Source of the DNA: Chinchilla lanigera
Lineage: Eukaryota > Chordata > Mammalia > Rodentia > Chinchillidae
Reading direction: 5' to 3'
NCBI RefSeq assembly: GCF_000276665.1
Contig: NW_004955438.1
Coordinates: 14,106,899-14,170,898, forward strand
Length of the DNA: 64,000 bases
Shown: positions 47,622-59,999 of the stretch, piece after piece
Position numbering within the stretch: position 1 is the stretch's first letter
Layout: each line of letters starts with the position of its first letter
Position numbers and translations under genes: made by a program
Notes under the pieces: model-generated
Told to the model about the DNA's origin: nothing
The model's input: the letters and a program-made list of their open reading frames with translations, nothing else
Database searches by the model: none

Positions 47622-49079
47622 GTTAACAGATGACAGTAGGGGTAAAATTCCAAACCAACATTCAAATTCCAAACCAACATTCAAATAGGAAAAAAGTGAG
47701 TAAGACTTAGGCATAGGGAAGTCTTAACCTCAAGTAATTGTATGAAGAATTAGTTTTCACCATCATCAATATTTTTCAACACAAGAGTTACCAATTTGCC
47801 AATGTAATTCTAAAGAGAACACTATATTTTGAGTGCATGGGTCACAGACTACAGAGTAAGCTTGCATGTGGCATGCAAATGCTTTAAGAAGAAACCTTTA
47901 AAATTATTCACAAATTTTCAAAGTCTAAACATTCCATTTAAGTTTTCCAAAGTGATCTCTTTAATCTAGGATGTGATTTCATCGCCACCATTCCTTTTAC
48001 TCAGGGAGAGGACCTGAGAATTCCTTAGGAAAAGAATGTGAATGTGTTGACTCACAGAAGACACCACAGTTTCTACACCTAAACAGAAGGGGCTGCAGAG
48101 AATTGGAAGCAAATTTATATTGCCTTGTTTTTAATTCTTTAAAAGAAAATGTGTGTCCTCTCACTGTGGGGATGGTGATCCTCACCCTTTGGAAAATGTT
48201 ACACACCCAGATACATGTGGGGAGAGGAGGCCCTGAGATCGCCCCATTGCTGTGAAAAGAAAACTTACAACTCTAACATCCCCCAACATCTACATGTCTA
48301 ATTTTCAACAAAAATATGTCCTAGGACATCTAGGAAACAACTTTAATAAACAATATTAAGCTCATAGTCAAATATTTCCAACTCATTGAGACTTAATTTT
48401 TTGAGGGCCTAAAATAGTTGACTGTTGTCAAAGAATGTTGGAGCTGGAAAGATTTCTTGTGTAAAAAATTCACAGCTGAAAATTATCACATTAAAATATC
48501 ATTACAGTGCAAATTATTAACATCTTAACCCCAAAAGGCTAAAGAAGTTAGCCTTTAGGAAGATTCCATTTGGGGAGCCAAGTCACAAAATCAACTAAAG
48601 GTTCAAATACTTGCCTTAAGGGATTTCACTTATTAACATTTTTTATTCTCTCTTTATCTCCAAGACAAATACTTTTGCAATTATAATGAATTATTAATTT
48701 ACCGGATGTACTAAATTTTGATAATAACATGCCAAAAAACCCTCAACTATATCGTGAGTGTATGACCTAAATCCCAAACTCAGGACAAAGTTCAGGTTAA
48801 TAACATGTTGTATTCAACTAGAGTTGATTGGGGCAAGACCCATTGGACTTTTATCTGCCATTTAATTTGTTAGCATGCTTCCTTCAGGATGTCCCTAACC
48901 ACAGCTCCTGCTTCTCCCAACTGTCTGCCCAGTGGGAACCTGGCACTTGGCATATGTAACACTGAAGGGAATTTCTCATACTCTTCCATAATCTGGGAGT
49001 GTGTCTGTCTCGTGCACTTAACTGTGAATCTCTCAGGCCTCAGACCCTGCTCCTTTATTTCTAACAGATAAATCTCCTC

Positions 49080-49560
49080 CAGCCTCAAAGGAAGAGTCCC
49101 ACAACTTCCCTCCACCCTAATTCGCCTGCTGTTGCCCCTGCCCTCTCTTCCACAGTTCCTCTTCCAGTAAAGGAGCCTTACCATCTAAGGACAGTGCTCT
49201 AATCCAGTCTCTTTCCCATCTCAGTAGGTCTCCTCTGTCCACAACCTTCAGGGTCCCCATCTAAGACATGCCCCTTCCATGAGCATTTACATAGGCTCCA
49301 GTCTCCCAACTTAAAACATTTCTTCCTCCACCCCACGTTTCTCTCCTACCAAGACCCTCTTTCCCTTTGCTGGCTTCTCAGCAGAGCTGCTTATAAACAC
49401 TTATTCATCACCCACTCCACATGGGTTTTGCTTCCATCATTCTACCCACATTGTTCTAGTCAAAACCAACAGCCACTTTCTAGTCCCCAGACTCAAAGGT
49501 CTTCTTAAAACTCATCTCCCTGGCTAGCTCAATACCAAGCACTTTATTACTTTGATTTAT
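49080..49560 (+). mobile_element. LINE L2 ORF2-like remnant
   Basis: A long C/T-rich plus-strand tract with ttcatcacccactccacatg, ttgcttccatcattctaccc, agtccccagactcaaaggtc, in the order of the L2 ORF2 region. No intact frame. Confidence 0.5.
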
Positions 49561-50956
49561 CTTTATTGATGGAAAATGATCTCAGACTTTAGTAACACCC
49601 CCAACTCTGACATTCTTATCCACTGTTAGTACTAATCACACCTTTCACAATCTATATAAAACTATAGGCTTTAGAAAGTGTTTCCACAAGTGGTACATTT
49701 ATTTATTTAAAATACACTAGGAATGAATGTATTACTCAATCGTTCTAACCCCATGAGTAGTATCTCATTTGAGGGTACTATCTCATTTGAGAGAGGAGAC
49801 AAAGGAGGCCCATAGTCAAAGTTTTGTTAAAGTCCACAAACAAAGGGTCAAAGTCATGACTCCAGTCCAACTGTAAACTTAGCATCATATGTTTTTCCAA
49901 TACTCCCATCCTATGAAAAGTTAAACATATCCAAGTTCTACATCTAAGGAAAAAAAATGAAGATACAATGACTATCTTGGAGAAAGATGAAGAGGACAAT
50001 GGTGCATAATACCTCTCAATGAAAAAGAAAAAGAACTGAGAAAGCCTCAAGATCTCTTCGTATATAATCTTGAGAATCTTAAATTGTTCATAGTTAAAAC
50101 TTTCAAGGCTCAAATAGAATCCTAACAGCAGACATCCGGTAAGTGCTTGAACATGTTAGCTTCAGTAGTTCATCAACAGCTGCTATAAACAACATGTGCA
50201 AGTCATTTCTCCCCTTCTAAAGTAAAAGTCAACAGCTGTTTACTAAAAAATTTTTAACATTATTGTGGATGAAGACATTGCCAATTTACATATATCATTT
50301 TTATTTGGAGTATTTCATTTATTTATTTTGCCTTGCAGCACTCTGGAGAAATTTCAAAAATCCACTGACTTTAGCACCATAAAATACAACCTGATCTTAA
50401 GGCTGGGTTGAAAATTTTTCACATCAATTGTCAAAAGACAACTTATCAATTTTAAATAGTGAACCACTAGTTAAAATGTAAAGCCAGGCAAAAGATCAAG
50501 TGTCAAAACATTTAAATAATCACTTTTTCTGTTATTTATTTATGAAAGAAATATCACCTAGCTTATTTGATATTTAAAAAAGTAAAGAATAATTTTTGTT
50601 AATGGAAGATACATTAGATATTTTGATACATGAAAAGCTGCAAAGTCAAATGCAAATGGTTTGAAGTTTGACACATTATACTTTGTAAATCATTCTCATC
50701 ATTCCTACCCCTGGAAACATAGCTCACTTCCCCCTTTCTCAAATACTGACTCCACAAGCATTTGGAAGTCTTCTTGCACATTGTAAAAGATTTTTTAAAA
50801 CCTGAGGGCTTTATTTGGAGGGTGTGGATATTTAATGTTTTAACTGACTACTTGTAAGAAACTCTGTTTTATCCTATGTTTTATTAGTTGTAGTTCCCCA
50901 CTCCCCATTTTTAAGCAAACAAGAACATTGGGCACTAAAACTTTAAAAACCATATG
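49561..50956. other. Intergenic, AT-rich, unassigned
   Basis: A short direct repeat (tatctcatttgag twice near 49760-49790) is the only structure noticed. No gene evidence. Confidence 0.5.
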
Positions 50957-51128
50957 AAAGACAAATGCGGTGGCACACACCTGTAATCTCAACACTCTGG
51001 GAGTCTGAGGCAGGAGGATCACAAGTTTGGACCCATCCTGGACAACTTAGTGAGATCCTCTCTCAACATAAAAAAAAGGGCTGGGGATATGGCTCAGCGT
51101 GAAGGCCCTGGTTCAGTCCTCAGTACTG
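50957..51128 (+). mobile_element. B1-ID SINE dimer
   Basis: B1 part (ggtggcacacacctgtaatc, gtctgaggcaggaggatc) then an A-rich linker and ID part (gggctggggatatggctcag ... cagtcctcagtactggg). A (GT)n tract follows at 51129-51175. Confidence 0.88.
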
Positions 51129-51138
51129 GGTGTGTTTA

Positions 51139-51178
<40 letters not shown>

Positions 51179-51182
51179 CACA
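51129..51182. repeat. (GT)n microsatellite
   Basis: gt run directly after a B1-ID dimer; it probably grew from the SINE tail. Confidence 0.95.
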
Positions 51183-52229
51183 GCAGGGGGTACATGAAAG
51201 AAAATTTTACTGAAATTCAATGGCTGCTGGATTTTCCACTATAGTATGTTCATTAACTATAGTTTTAAAAAACTTAGCAATGAAGCAAAGGTCTGTGGCA
51301 GCTAAGGCAAAACTCAACTACAAATTCTACTGTTGATAGAGGAAAAAAAATCAGCAAAATTATTGTAATTAAAATACTGCCAGAAGCATTCTATTAGCAA
51401 CATACTGTTGGTAGCATCTGAATTATATGCTGCATCACTGTCTGGCTACTAACAAGATTCCTTGAGCAGATGGTTCATCTCCAACGCAACCATGTTTCAG
51501 AAAAGTCAACGAGTTATGTCTGGTTTAGATCAACACACATACTACGCATACCGATCAGCTATAGTTTCGGGGATACAACAAAAACATCAGGTATCGTAGC
51601 TTCAGACAAGCACAGAAACTTAAATCTCAGCCATGTGATATGCTCTGTGATGTTTGGATGTACAATCCAGCTGCAGCAGCTGTCAAACTTAGGTTAAACT
51701 ACAGGGAAAGGGAAGATAGATTTTTTTGGTTAGGCTCAAAATGTCACAAAAGACACTTCAAATAGTTTGATTTACTACGTAATTATCCACACTACATCTC
51801 CTTTTCAAAATAAAATACTTTTTGTATGCTCCATTTCTTCAAAATAAAGGGCCATGTATCATGCGTTTAGCTTAAAAACTATTACTTCACTTGCTCCACA
51901 TGGAATGCAACTATAATAGCAAGCAGCATATAACTTAGGAGAGTTGACAGAAGTATTTTTTTAAGGTATGAATTTAATACAATTTCAATTTACAATGGGT
52001 TTAGGGGATGTGATCCCAATGTAAGCTGAGGAGCATCTGCAGGGCATAGAGAAATAACAATGGGCAGACTGACAGGAGACAGTTTCACATTTCAAATATG
52101 AACTTCTATGACAGTTTCTTTTCAAATGCACTAAAGAACAGCAAAATAAATAAATTAGTTAAGGAGAAAGGTGACGCTGTGAAAACTAGTCATAAACATC
52201 AACACATAATCAACCCTTTCAGTCTTCCA

Positions 52230-52750
52230 AATGCATTAGAAATAAACAGTTATCACAGTAAAATTTAAAAATTACAGTGGCGTGTTCAGGGATATTGCTC
52301 ATCACATCTCTGTGGGTGCAGCTGTGCGTTCACACTCACATCAGTAATGGGTGTATTTCTGTGAGGCCGGTTTCAGTTTTAGTGACGCCTTTGAACAGAG
52401 CTGCTGCTCCGTTAGTTGCTCAAACAGAACGGTCTATTCACACAGTACTCACCAATAAAAAGGAACAAACTACAGATACTGCAGCCCCTTGGATGCAGCA
52501 GAAAGGAATTATGCTAAGTGAGAAAGACCAATCTCAAGAGGGTTCATAAGTTAGGATTCCACTTACAAAGCATTCCAGAAATAACTGAATCACAGAGAGA
52601 GGAATGTGGTGGCTGTCAGGGGTTAAGGTGGGAGGTAGGAAGGTTGAGGATGGTAGGAAGAGAGCAGCACAAGGGGTTCCTGTGATGACAGTGCTGCATC
52701 TTGATTGTGGCAGTGGTCACACAAGCATGCATAGGCAACCAAAATGCAGG
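52230..52750 (+). mobile_element. Old L1 3' end
   Basis: L1M-type 3' region: atgctaagtgagaaagacca, gttcataagttaggattccact, gtggctgtcaggggttaagg and a terminal dgcatcttgattgtgg-like tract. The 5' limit is approximate. Confidence 0.65.
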
Positions 52751-52978
52751 GAATCAGACACAAACCCATCTCAGTCCCCATGACTTCCCAGGACAACCCT
52801 ATTCTTGGCTGTTAGCACAGAGTTCTCTAAAGGCCATTCATATTTACTGCAGATCAATTTTCTGCATTGCACGGAGAAGCCACTTCTATATTTTTTAAAA
52901 TCCTTTGATAACTTTTAAAAGGTAAACCATATCTCTAGCTTAAATGAGCCTGAAATTCAGAGAATGAAATAAAAAGCT

Positions 52979-52997
52979 GATATATATATATATATAA
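52979..52997. repeat. (TA)n microsatellite
   Basis: Pure ta run of about 19 bp. Confidence 0.9.
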
Positions 52998-53220
52998 GCT
53001 CTGATTTTCTCAAATCAGAGAAAAAACAACATATTATATAGCAAACACTTCTCTGGCATCTGTAATTTTAAAAATCCTAGAAATTTTTAATTAAATTTAG
53101 GGAAATCACAACTACAAACAAATGCGTGACTTCTTCCAATAGTCCACTTTGTGATAAAGTATACACACACAGTGTTAATGCTGTCTTTAAAGTGCTTAAC
53201 ATCTCTGGCTTGGGAATCAC

Positions 53221-53403
53221 ATATTGCTTTAAAAGTTCTTTCAGTAGAGTCTGAACTCCAGTGCTGTTGTCTGGTAGCACTGGTGAGGGTGTAAACACGG
53301 GCAGAACATCCCAAGCCCAGCTGCATTGATAAAAGACACCAGCATGGGGAGCCCAGAATGAATGGATTTGCATCTCTGCTACCTGCCTTGGATTCTGCTG
53401 TAC
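53221..53403 (-). pseudogene. TRIP11P: TRIP11 last-exon pseudogene fragment
   Basis: On the minus strand a splice acceptor (ttgtcatttag) precedes sequence matching the final coding exon of TRIP11 (GMAP-210), from the TAESR segment to the C-terminal LPDNS...LLK(E/D)LLKQ. The frame beginning DANPF runs to LGLG. About 38-40 bases are then missing relative to the human protein as I recall it, and the match resumes in another frame at DVLPVFTPSPVLPDNS. The position of the stop codon after LLKQ now reads TAT (53221-53223), so the frame runs on. Acceptor retention argues against a retrocopy. TRIP11 is the expected neighbour upstream of FBLN5 on this strand, so this is probably a partial duplicate of it. 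The damage makes a functional exon unlikely. Confidence 0.78.
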
Positions 53404-54849
53404 CTAAATGACAAAATATGGATTCTTTAATCTCAGTCCTTCACAAAAATGTCAAGTTGAAATAACCCTCTGAATAGAGTAGCATTAAAAATTTTAATCT
53501 TTTCCCAAATTGATTAACATAAATACATACATGTGAGTCATTGATATATCACCACTATCAACTTTAAAATTCCACCTTGCTGGTAGTAACGCTGGTGTTG
53601 AGGACAGTTTTTGGTTTGTTCTTTGTTATTCAAAGTGAGAGCACAACTAGAACTCAATTGCTAAACATAAGTACAAATTTGTATCATGCAAATCTGATTA
53701 AGTTCACTCTTGATAATTCAAAACTTTTTCTGATAAAAATAATTGTTTACATATGATTTGGTTCCCAAATAAATATAATTCATATGTTTCTGTGTTCTAG
53801 ATCCAAAATGCAGAGGTCTGTGAAGCATAGACAGGTGAGAGTGAAGAAGAAATAAAAACAATGGTAGAAAAAAAGGGAAGAGTGTTTGCATGCATAATTA
53901 ATGCTTTATTAAATATATGTATATTTATGGTTTTATAGTCTATATATTTATAATGCATTAATGCTCTTTTCCTTAAATACTAGTTATATAACATAAACTT
54001 CATTTAGTAGAATAATGGCCTTTAAAATGGAATTCTCTTTGTTGCAGGGAAAATGCTGTACTTACCCACCTGAAAGATGAAGGACTTGAGAAGTTAAGAT
54101 TTCCCAGCAATTATAGCTGTCATGAAATATGCTATTTGAGAATGATAATTAGAGTCTATTCTTCAAAAGAAAACACTATGTGCATACATTACCAGATCAT
54201 CTTTTGAGCATTCAAATAATCTCATTCTCAATTAGATTATTTCTCTAACAAGTTGGGCTGAAGCAATTCATTTGCATTGGAATAGTTATTCAGGTTATGG
54301 TCTAATGTCTTAGTGCCCAGAATTTTGCTTTAGTAACCAGGACCACTCGTAATTTTCTTGATAAGAAAACACAGTCCTCTGATATTGTCCACTTTAGCAA
54401 TGGAGAATGCAAAAAAGTGGCCTAAGGCAAAGGAAGCACTGAGATAAATTCATTCAGTCTCCTTGTCACTGAGGCCCCTATTCCCAGCTGAATTTCCTGT
54501 ACGTGGTAACTTTCCAAATGGGAACAGCTCCTGGTGTTCCCTTCTAAGTTCCGACACACTTCCAAGTATAGGGTAGAAGACTAAGCTTCCTTTCTGTGCT
54601 GCAAACCCCTGTATCAGCTCAACATGCCACTGGTTTGTGCCTCTAAGCAAAATAAAATCCAGCTGGGCATGGATTTAACAAAAGGAAAGAGAAAGAAGGC
54701 AAAGGAGGAGAGGTAAGAAGGGGATGGAAGAGGAAGTACAAATATCATATTTTCAAAGTATCTCTGAACACATAGGAACCTGTTCAATATAAAATGCAGT
54801 GCAGAAAAAGAACTATGTTTGATATTATTACTGGTTTTCATTCATTTAT
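53404..54849. other. Intergenic, AT-rich, repeat-poor; possible conserved noncoding DNA
   Basis: No repeat family recognised. 54120-54400 has many aatta/ttgcat-like motifs of the kind seen in conserved developmental enhancers. This is impression only. Confidence 0.3.
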
Positions 54850-55160
54850 TTACTTTTAAATTTTATTTCATTAGTACATGTGTGCAATACATAATGATCA
54901 CAATCCTTGTGTGGAGTTGGTGCATGCATATGACACATCTTAATTTCTCTTTTCAACCCTTTTCCCTTCCCTCCCTCTCTCGTCTACCTGTCACTTGATC
55001 CCCTTGCTTTTTCATTGTTGTTTTTGTACATTTGCAGTACATAATGTTTACCCATATATATGATATATGATTTATATACCCATATATAAGATATATGGGT
55101 ATATTATAATATGTTTTCACATATATATGTGTGTGAAATCTTCTTTCTAACATTTTTTCT
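54850..55160 (-). mobile_element. Antisense L1 3' UTR fragment
   Basis: Antisense 3' UTR motifs (attagtacatgtgtgcaata, ataatgatcacaatcctt, then a C/T-rich tract) resemble those at 60000-60200 and 63470-63600. Followed by a TATA-rich low-complexity stretch. Confidence 0.65.
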
Positions 55161-55339
55161 CCTTTCTATTGACTCTTTTATCTTAATTCTCAAAGATGAC
55201 AAATATGCAAAACAGGGAAGGACCACAAAGTACTCACTAAAATGATGGTATGATAGCTATTGATCGAGGTTAAGTTGAAGGATGAACTCCTCATTAGTTA
55301 TTTAAGAAACCACATTATGAGTGTACTTATGCTTTAAAT

Positions 55340-55515
55340 AGCACTTTACTGTTTAGAAAAACCATGTTTGGTCATTCACTTGACTCTCTCAAAATCCTTT
55401 AAAATAAGCCTGCTGATTTTACAGCATAGGCTGCAAAGTCTGGTCCTGGTATTAGGACTAGAGTCCATAGCCAGATGTTCTAACTTTCAAGGTCTGGGCT
55501 CCATCTCTTTGTTTT
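55340..55515 (-). mobile_element. MIR SINE fragment (antisense)
   Basis: gctgattttacagcatagg, ggactagagtccatagccag, aaggtctgggctccatc. Confidence 0.5.
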
Positions 55516-56436
55516 TCTCAGTGAAGTAACTGTTCAAGAAACCTGACTTGGGTCTTGTCCATAGATCTCAGTCAGGAAATATCCAAGTGAACTGGGTTAA
55601 TTTTAAGATGTTCTTTGGAAGACAGTATTATAGGACCCCAGTATTGATCACAAGCAAAATGTGAAAGTATGATGTGCTGACTGGCTGCAGTCAGTCACGT
55701 TTTATATTCAGTTTTGATTTTAAAACAAGTGTGAAGAGCATGGCTCCTTCTCTGGGTGTTTTAGTCTTTGCTGTGAGAGGTTTCTCATGTCACACACTGA
55801 CCTAGTCTCTCCCCAGGCCAGACTGAGTCTCAGCTGCTTTATTGCTTAACTTTAAAGTGCCCATCCCATCCCCTTAATTTCTAAAGAATAATTCTGGCAT
55901 CTCAGGTTATTTCACAGGAATATTGTATTTGGCTTAAAACCCATTTCTGAATAACCAGCTTTTGCATAAATACAGTTCTGATTTTAAATTGTGGTTTAAG
56001 TTAGTCTTCAGTTTTATGAAGAAATATTTAGAACCTCTGATAGGAGGAGAGCAATCGTTTCTGGGTAAAGAAGGAAGTCTCTGGGGAGTTTTGAAATTGG
56101 TGTTGACTTTTTTTTTTTTCTAACCTCTGTTAATGTATTTCTTCCAGTTCTTTCCTCTAAATTTTGAGCTCCTCTCCCATTAAAATATCAAAGTACATTT
56201 AGACCACTACATGAATATGAAACAGAAGTTTGTATTCTATATCACGTTAGCTTTACATATATGTATATGTTAGCCTATTATAAGAAATACGTATATATGT
56301 AAATTTTAATCTTGTCATTTTGGAATTAAAGATGTTTGGTTTTGCAACTTATTTTGCTAAAATTGTTTGTATCAGAACCTATTCTTTGCTTCAAACACTT
56401 TATTGAGATGTCTGTTTATCACTCTGGGTTTATGTT

Positions 56437-56577
56437 GTTTGTTTGTTTGTTTGTTTGAGACAGGGTGTCATTGTCTAGTTCAGGGGGCCATGAACTCACT
56501 ATGTACACCAGGCTGGCTTCGAACTTATGGTGATCCTCCTGCCTCAGCCTCCTGAGTGCTTGTGCCACCATGCCCTG
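56437..56577 (-). mobile_element. B1 SINE (antisense)
   Basis: (GTTT)n tail, gagacagggtgtcattgtc, internally duplicated module (gaactcactatgtacaccagg), cctcctgcctcagcctcctg, gccaccatgccctg. Confidence 0.88.
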
Positions 56578-56583
56578 CAGATT

Positions 56584-56706
56584 GTCATTTTTTGAGATGG
56601 GGGTCTCACCATGTTGCCTAGGCTGGGCTTAAATTCCTGGGTTCAAGTGACCCGCCTCAACCATACTGAGTATCTGGAACTACAGGTTTAGGCCACCATC
56701 CCCAGT
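56584..56706 (-). mobile_element. 7SL-derived monomer (antisense), adjacent to B1
   Basis: gagatgggggtctcaccatg, gttgcctaggctgggcttaa, gtatctggaactacagg, ggccaccatcccc: a 7SL-derived monomer without the B1 internal duplication, so probably an older proto-B1/FAM-like copy or left-monomer relative. Confidence 0.65.
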
Positions 56707-56784
56707 TCATGTTTTGTTTTTCTTTTTTTAAAAAATGCGACAGTGTTGTTTTGTGCTCTGTCTGGGCTATGCTCTAAGGAAGCA

Positions 56785-56940
56785 CTGTCCAACACAGAAA
56801 CACTGCGAGCCACATGTAACTTTCTATTTTTTAGTGAACACATTAAAACAGTGAATGAAGTTACATTTTAATAAAATATTTTATATAACCCAGGATACCC
56901 ACACTGAAACTTTGAGATGTAATCAGTATGACATTATTAT
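56785..56940 (+). mobile_element. hAT-type MITE fragment
   Basis: gcactgtccaacacagaaac, gcgagccacatgtaac, tttaataaaatattttatat, gatgtaatcagtatgaca match the left part of a hAT-Charlie MITE. The right end is missing. Confidence 0.55.
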
Positions 56941-57295
56941 AGAGGAAAGTAGGTAGGAGAAGGAGGATCTCAGAGAAAGGGAGGTGGAACTAGGGTGGGG
57001 AAGTTTGACCTTTGCTTCTCTGCTCCCTTCCCATATCCCGAGGGAAGAGTGGAGGTAAAGGGAAGAGAAATACTTGCCCATCTTTACTTTGGATCCTACG
57101 TTAGCTTGGTAGCAGCAGGTTAAGTCAGAACAGTGACAAGAGATTAACGTACATATTTGCTATTCTTGCTCTGAATAGTGAAGAATTCTGTTCCCATTCA
57201 AAATGTACTGCTGGAAAAGGCCCAGACAGCAGTGTGCTTATAGGACACACATGCACATGAAGAATCTAAAATGAAATGCCTTTTACGCAGATTTT

Positions 57296-57395
57296 TTTTT
57301 TTTGGTTTTGGTTTTTCTCCGGTACCGGGAACCGAACTCACGACCTTGCGCTTGCCAGGCAGGTGCTTTTGCCGCTGAGCTAAATCCCCAGCCCC
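57296..57395 (-). mobile_element. Young ID SINE (antisense) with 13-bp target duplication
   Basis: Intact ID: on the minus strand ggggctggggatttagctc with A box, gtgagttcggttcccgg B box, and a poly-A tail seen as T-run and ggttttggttttt. Perfect ttacgcagatttt flanks (57283-57295, 57396-57408). Same subfamily as the copy at 33957. Confidence 0.93.
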
Positions 57396-57424
57396 TTACG
57401 CAGATTTTAATAACAGTCTTCTTG

Positions 57425-57487
57425 TGCTCTCTCTCTCTCTCTCTCTCTCCCTCCCTCCTTCCCTCCCTCCCCCCTCCCTCCATCATC
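57425..57487. repeat. (CT)n/(CCCT)n polypyrimidine tract
   Basis: ct run followed by ccct/cctt units just beyond the young ID insertion. Confidence 0.95.
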
Positions 57488-57904
57488 CCTTCTTTTTACG
57501 TTCAAGTTAAAGTCGTTACTGGAAAGACAGGAAAGGAAAAGTTTGTAGCAGATTTTCCAAACACAAGCCTTGCTTTTATAATATGGTTGTGGCAACAATC
57601 TCTATTTTGGTAAAGTTAGCCTATTCTATGAATGACATTTTGCAATGTAGAATTTTTCAGCTTAGAAAAACCACAAGGCACAGCGAACAGTTAAACTAGA
57701 TGGTTTATATTTGCATTTAGTACTGTAAATCAGAATCTTAGGCATTGGACAGGACAGACTGAAAATATAACCAGGCAGATCTGATCTCTAAGGCTCAGAG
57801 AGAACAGCTTTGAGGAAGGGAGCTGGGAACTGCGACTGCAAGGGTGAATAGGTGTTAATAGGCAATGCTGATGAGTGGAAAAGGGCTTTCTGGCCAGAAG
57901 AGAA

Positions 57905-58360
57905 AACATCACAGAATTCATGGAATGGGAAATGAGAGTTCCAGAAACACACATTTATGATCAGGTGATTTTCAGAAAGTATGCCAGATTTTCAGAAAGC
58001 ATGCCAAGAGAATAGTTTTTTCACCATCCACTGTTGGACATCCACATGCAGTTGAATGAAATTGGACCCTAAAAGAATTTTGTGTAGATGATGGACATAA
58101 ATTTTAGAGTTCAAACTGTAAAACTCTTAGAAAAAGACACAGGAGTAAATCTTCATGACAGGGGGGTAGGTGATAATATCTTATGTATGACAACAAAAGC
58201 AAAAGCAACAAAAGAAGATTAAACTGGATTTCATCTATATGGAATATTATTGTGTTTCAAAGGGTACCATCAAGTAAAGGGAATGATGACCCACAGAATG
58301 GGAGGAAATGTTGCAAAATCATGTATCTGATAAGGGAACTGATATCCAGCAACTACTAGG
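57905..58360 (+). mobile_element. L1 ORF2 C-terminal remnant
   Basis: Contains landmarks of L1 ORF2: tgaaattggaccctaaaag, aaactcttagaaaaagacac, ttaaactggatttcatc, gaggaaatgttgcaaaatcatg. A 20-bp unit, gattttcagaaag(t/c)atgcca, is tandemly duplicated at about 57969-58008. Confidence 0.75.
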
Positions 58361-59999
58361 AACATGCATAAGTTAGAGAGAGAGTAGGTTTACAGAAAGA
58401 GGTTAAAGGCTAGTGGTTACATGTTAGTGATTCTTGATTTGAAAAGTAGAGCTGTTACAAATAGTCTCCACCCATTTCTTCCTGAATGAGAGATTGTAAT
58501 CCACATTAAAATTAGTAAGCATCTGCTTCAGGCCAAACCATCCACTTCTGAGATAAAAGGTGGAAACTATGTTCAACTGAGAGTTCCTCAGTCTGAGAAT
58601 CCCTTGCCCTGTTGCACGGCTAGTTTACGAACAGAATGTCATCTATTGTGATTTTAGATTTTGCTTTTTAACGGCTCAAATTCCAAGTGGCTGCTGTAAT
58701 TTTACTGGTTTGTCTTCCTTTTCAAATAATAATTTTAAAATACTCCAGGTGTCCTTCTAAGTGAATCATAAACTATCATAACATGATTTCCATGTTAGAG
58801 TCAATTATCTAAATTTTTACTTTGCAACTTCCATGCCCCAGAATACTTTGCTGTATCAGCTGTGCCTTCAGCTATAGTCTTAGCTGTGTTAGATGTTCTT
58901 AGTTAGCTCACTAAAAACACAGTCCAGCCAGGAAAATAGAAAAAGGAAAATCTAAAATTATCCTTTCCATTTCCTCCCATTAAATAAGAGTTGCTCTGGA
59001 AATGTTTCATGGAAGGAAGCAGTGGTAAGAAAAAAAAATTGCTTCTTTGCTATTAAGTTTTTAAAGAAGATGGAAGTCTTTTGGGATTTTTAAAAATATG
59101 TTAGGGAATCAAGGACTTCATTGGGGGTAAACCATTTGAAATAAGGCATTTGGTGGCTTCCAGGCAATTTCTGTATCAGACAGCATAGTTCCCTGACTCA
59201 AAGAAGAGATGAAAGTAATTAAATATTCCTTACTGGAATAGAGCATATATTCAAACTTCCCAGTAAAGATCTCATAAGTCTCATTATTATATATTCATCC
59301 AGGCTATTTTAATAAACCAGTGGCTTTTGTTATCCATATATTTTAAACAAATGAACTCTGACAAGAATTGTTGGATGATATGAAGAGAAAGTGATGAACT
59401 CAAGATTTAAAAGTAGAAAAGTATGGGTTTACCTTTCAATTTTTTACATCTTATAAGACGGCTTTTATGGTTAAACAACTTCTACATATAGTTGTCTATA
59501 TGTGACTAAATTTTGTAGCCACCTTTGCTTTTTCTTAGAAAATGAGGGCAGATATCAGTAATTTTAGTGGAGGTCAGTGGAATAATACAGTAGGCCTATT
59601 TTTGCTATTTTTTTTCTCCCTTTACTATCATGACATGAACATATCTTGCTCAAATGTGTTAGGTCTGAAGGTAGGTATATATATAATAATCTCTCATTTA
59701 GTATGCTTTTAAAATGTAGTATCAGTAAAATTTTAAAACATGTGAATACGGAAATACAACGGTGAAGCATAAAAGAGTTGTTACCATTTCAGTGTCTACT
59801 GCAGGGTAACAGCCCAAGCAGGTGATGAGAATTACTAATGAGGCACTTCCTCAGTAGGTTACTGGGCTGAAGAAAATAAGTGATATAGGCAACATTTTGG
59901 GTTGTTTGAGATACTTCCTATCAGGTTTTCAAGATTTTCTTCTTCTATTTCAAAATTTCTGGATATATATAATTTGATTTAATTTATATTGTTATTTTG
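58361..59999. other. Intergenic, AT-rich, unassigned
   Basis: Searched on both strands for further TRIP11-like exons without success. No repeat of confident family. Confidence 0.5.

Larger units (their letters stand above)
45621..49079. other. Intergenic, unassigned; includes G+C-rich block at 46940-47330
   Basis: Mostly AT-rich. 46940-47330 is markedly richer in G+C and has open frames on the plus strand, up to 130 codons at 46943-47335, but these match no family I recognise. No splice-flanked exon or RNA gene was seen elsewhere in the stretch. Confidence 0.5.
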
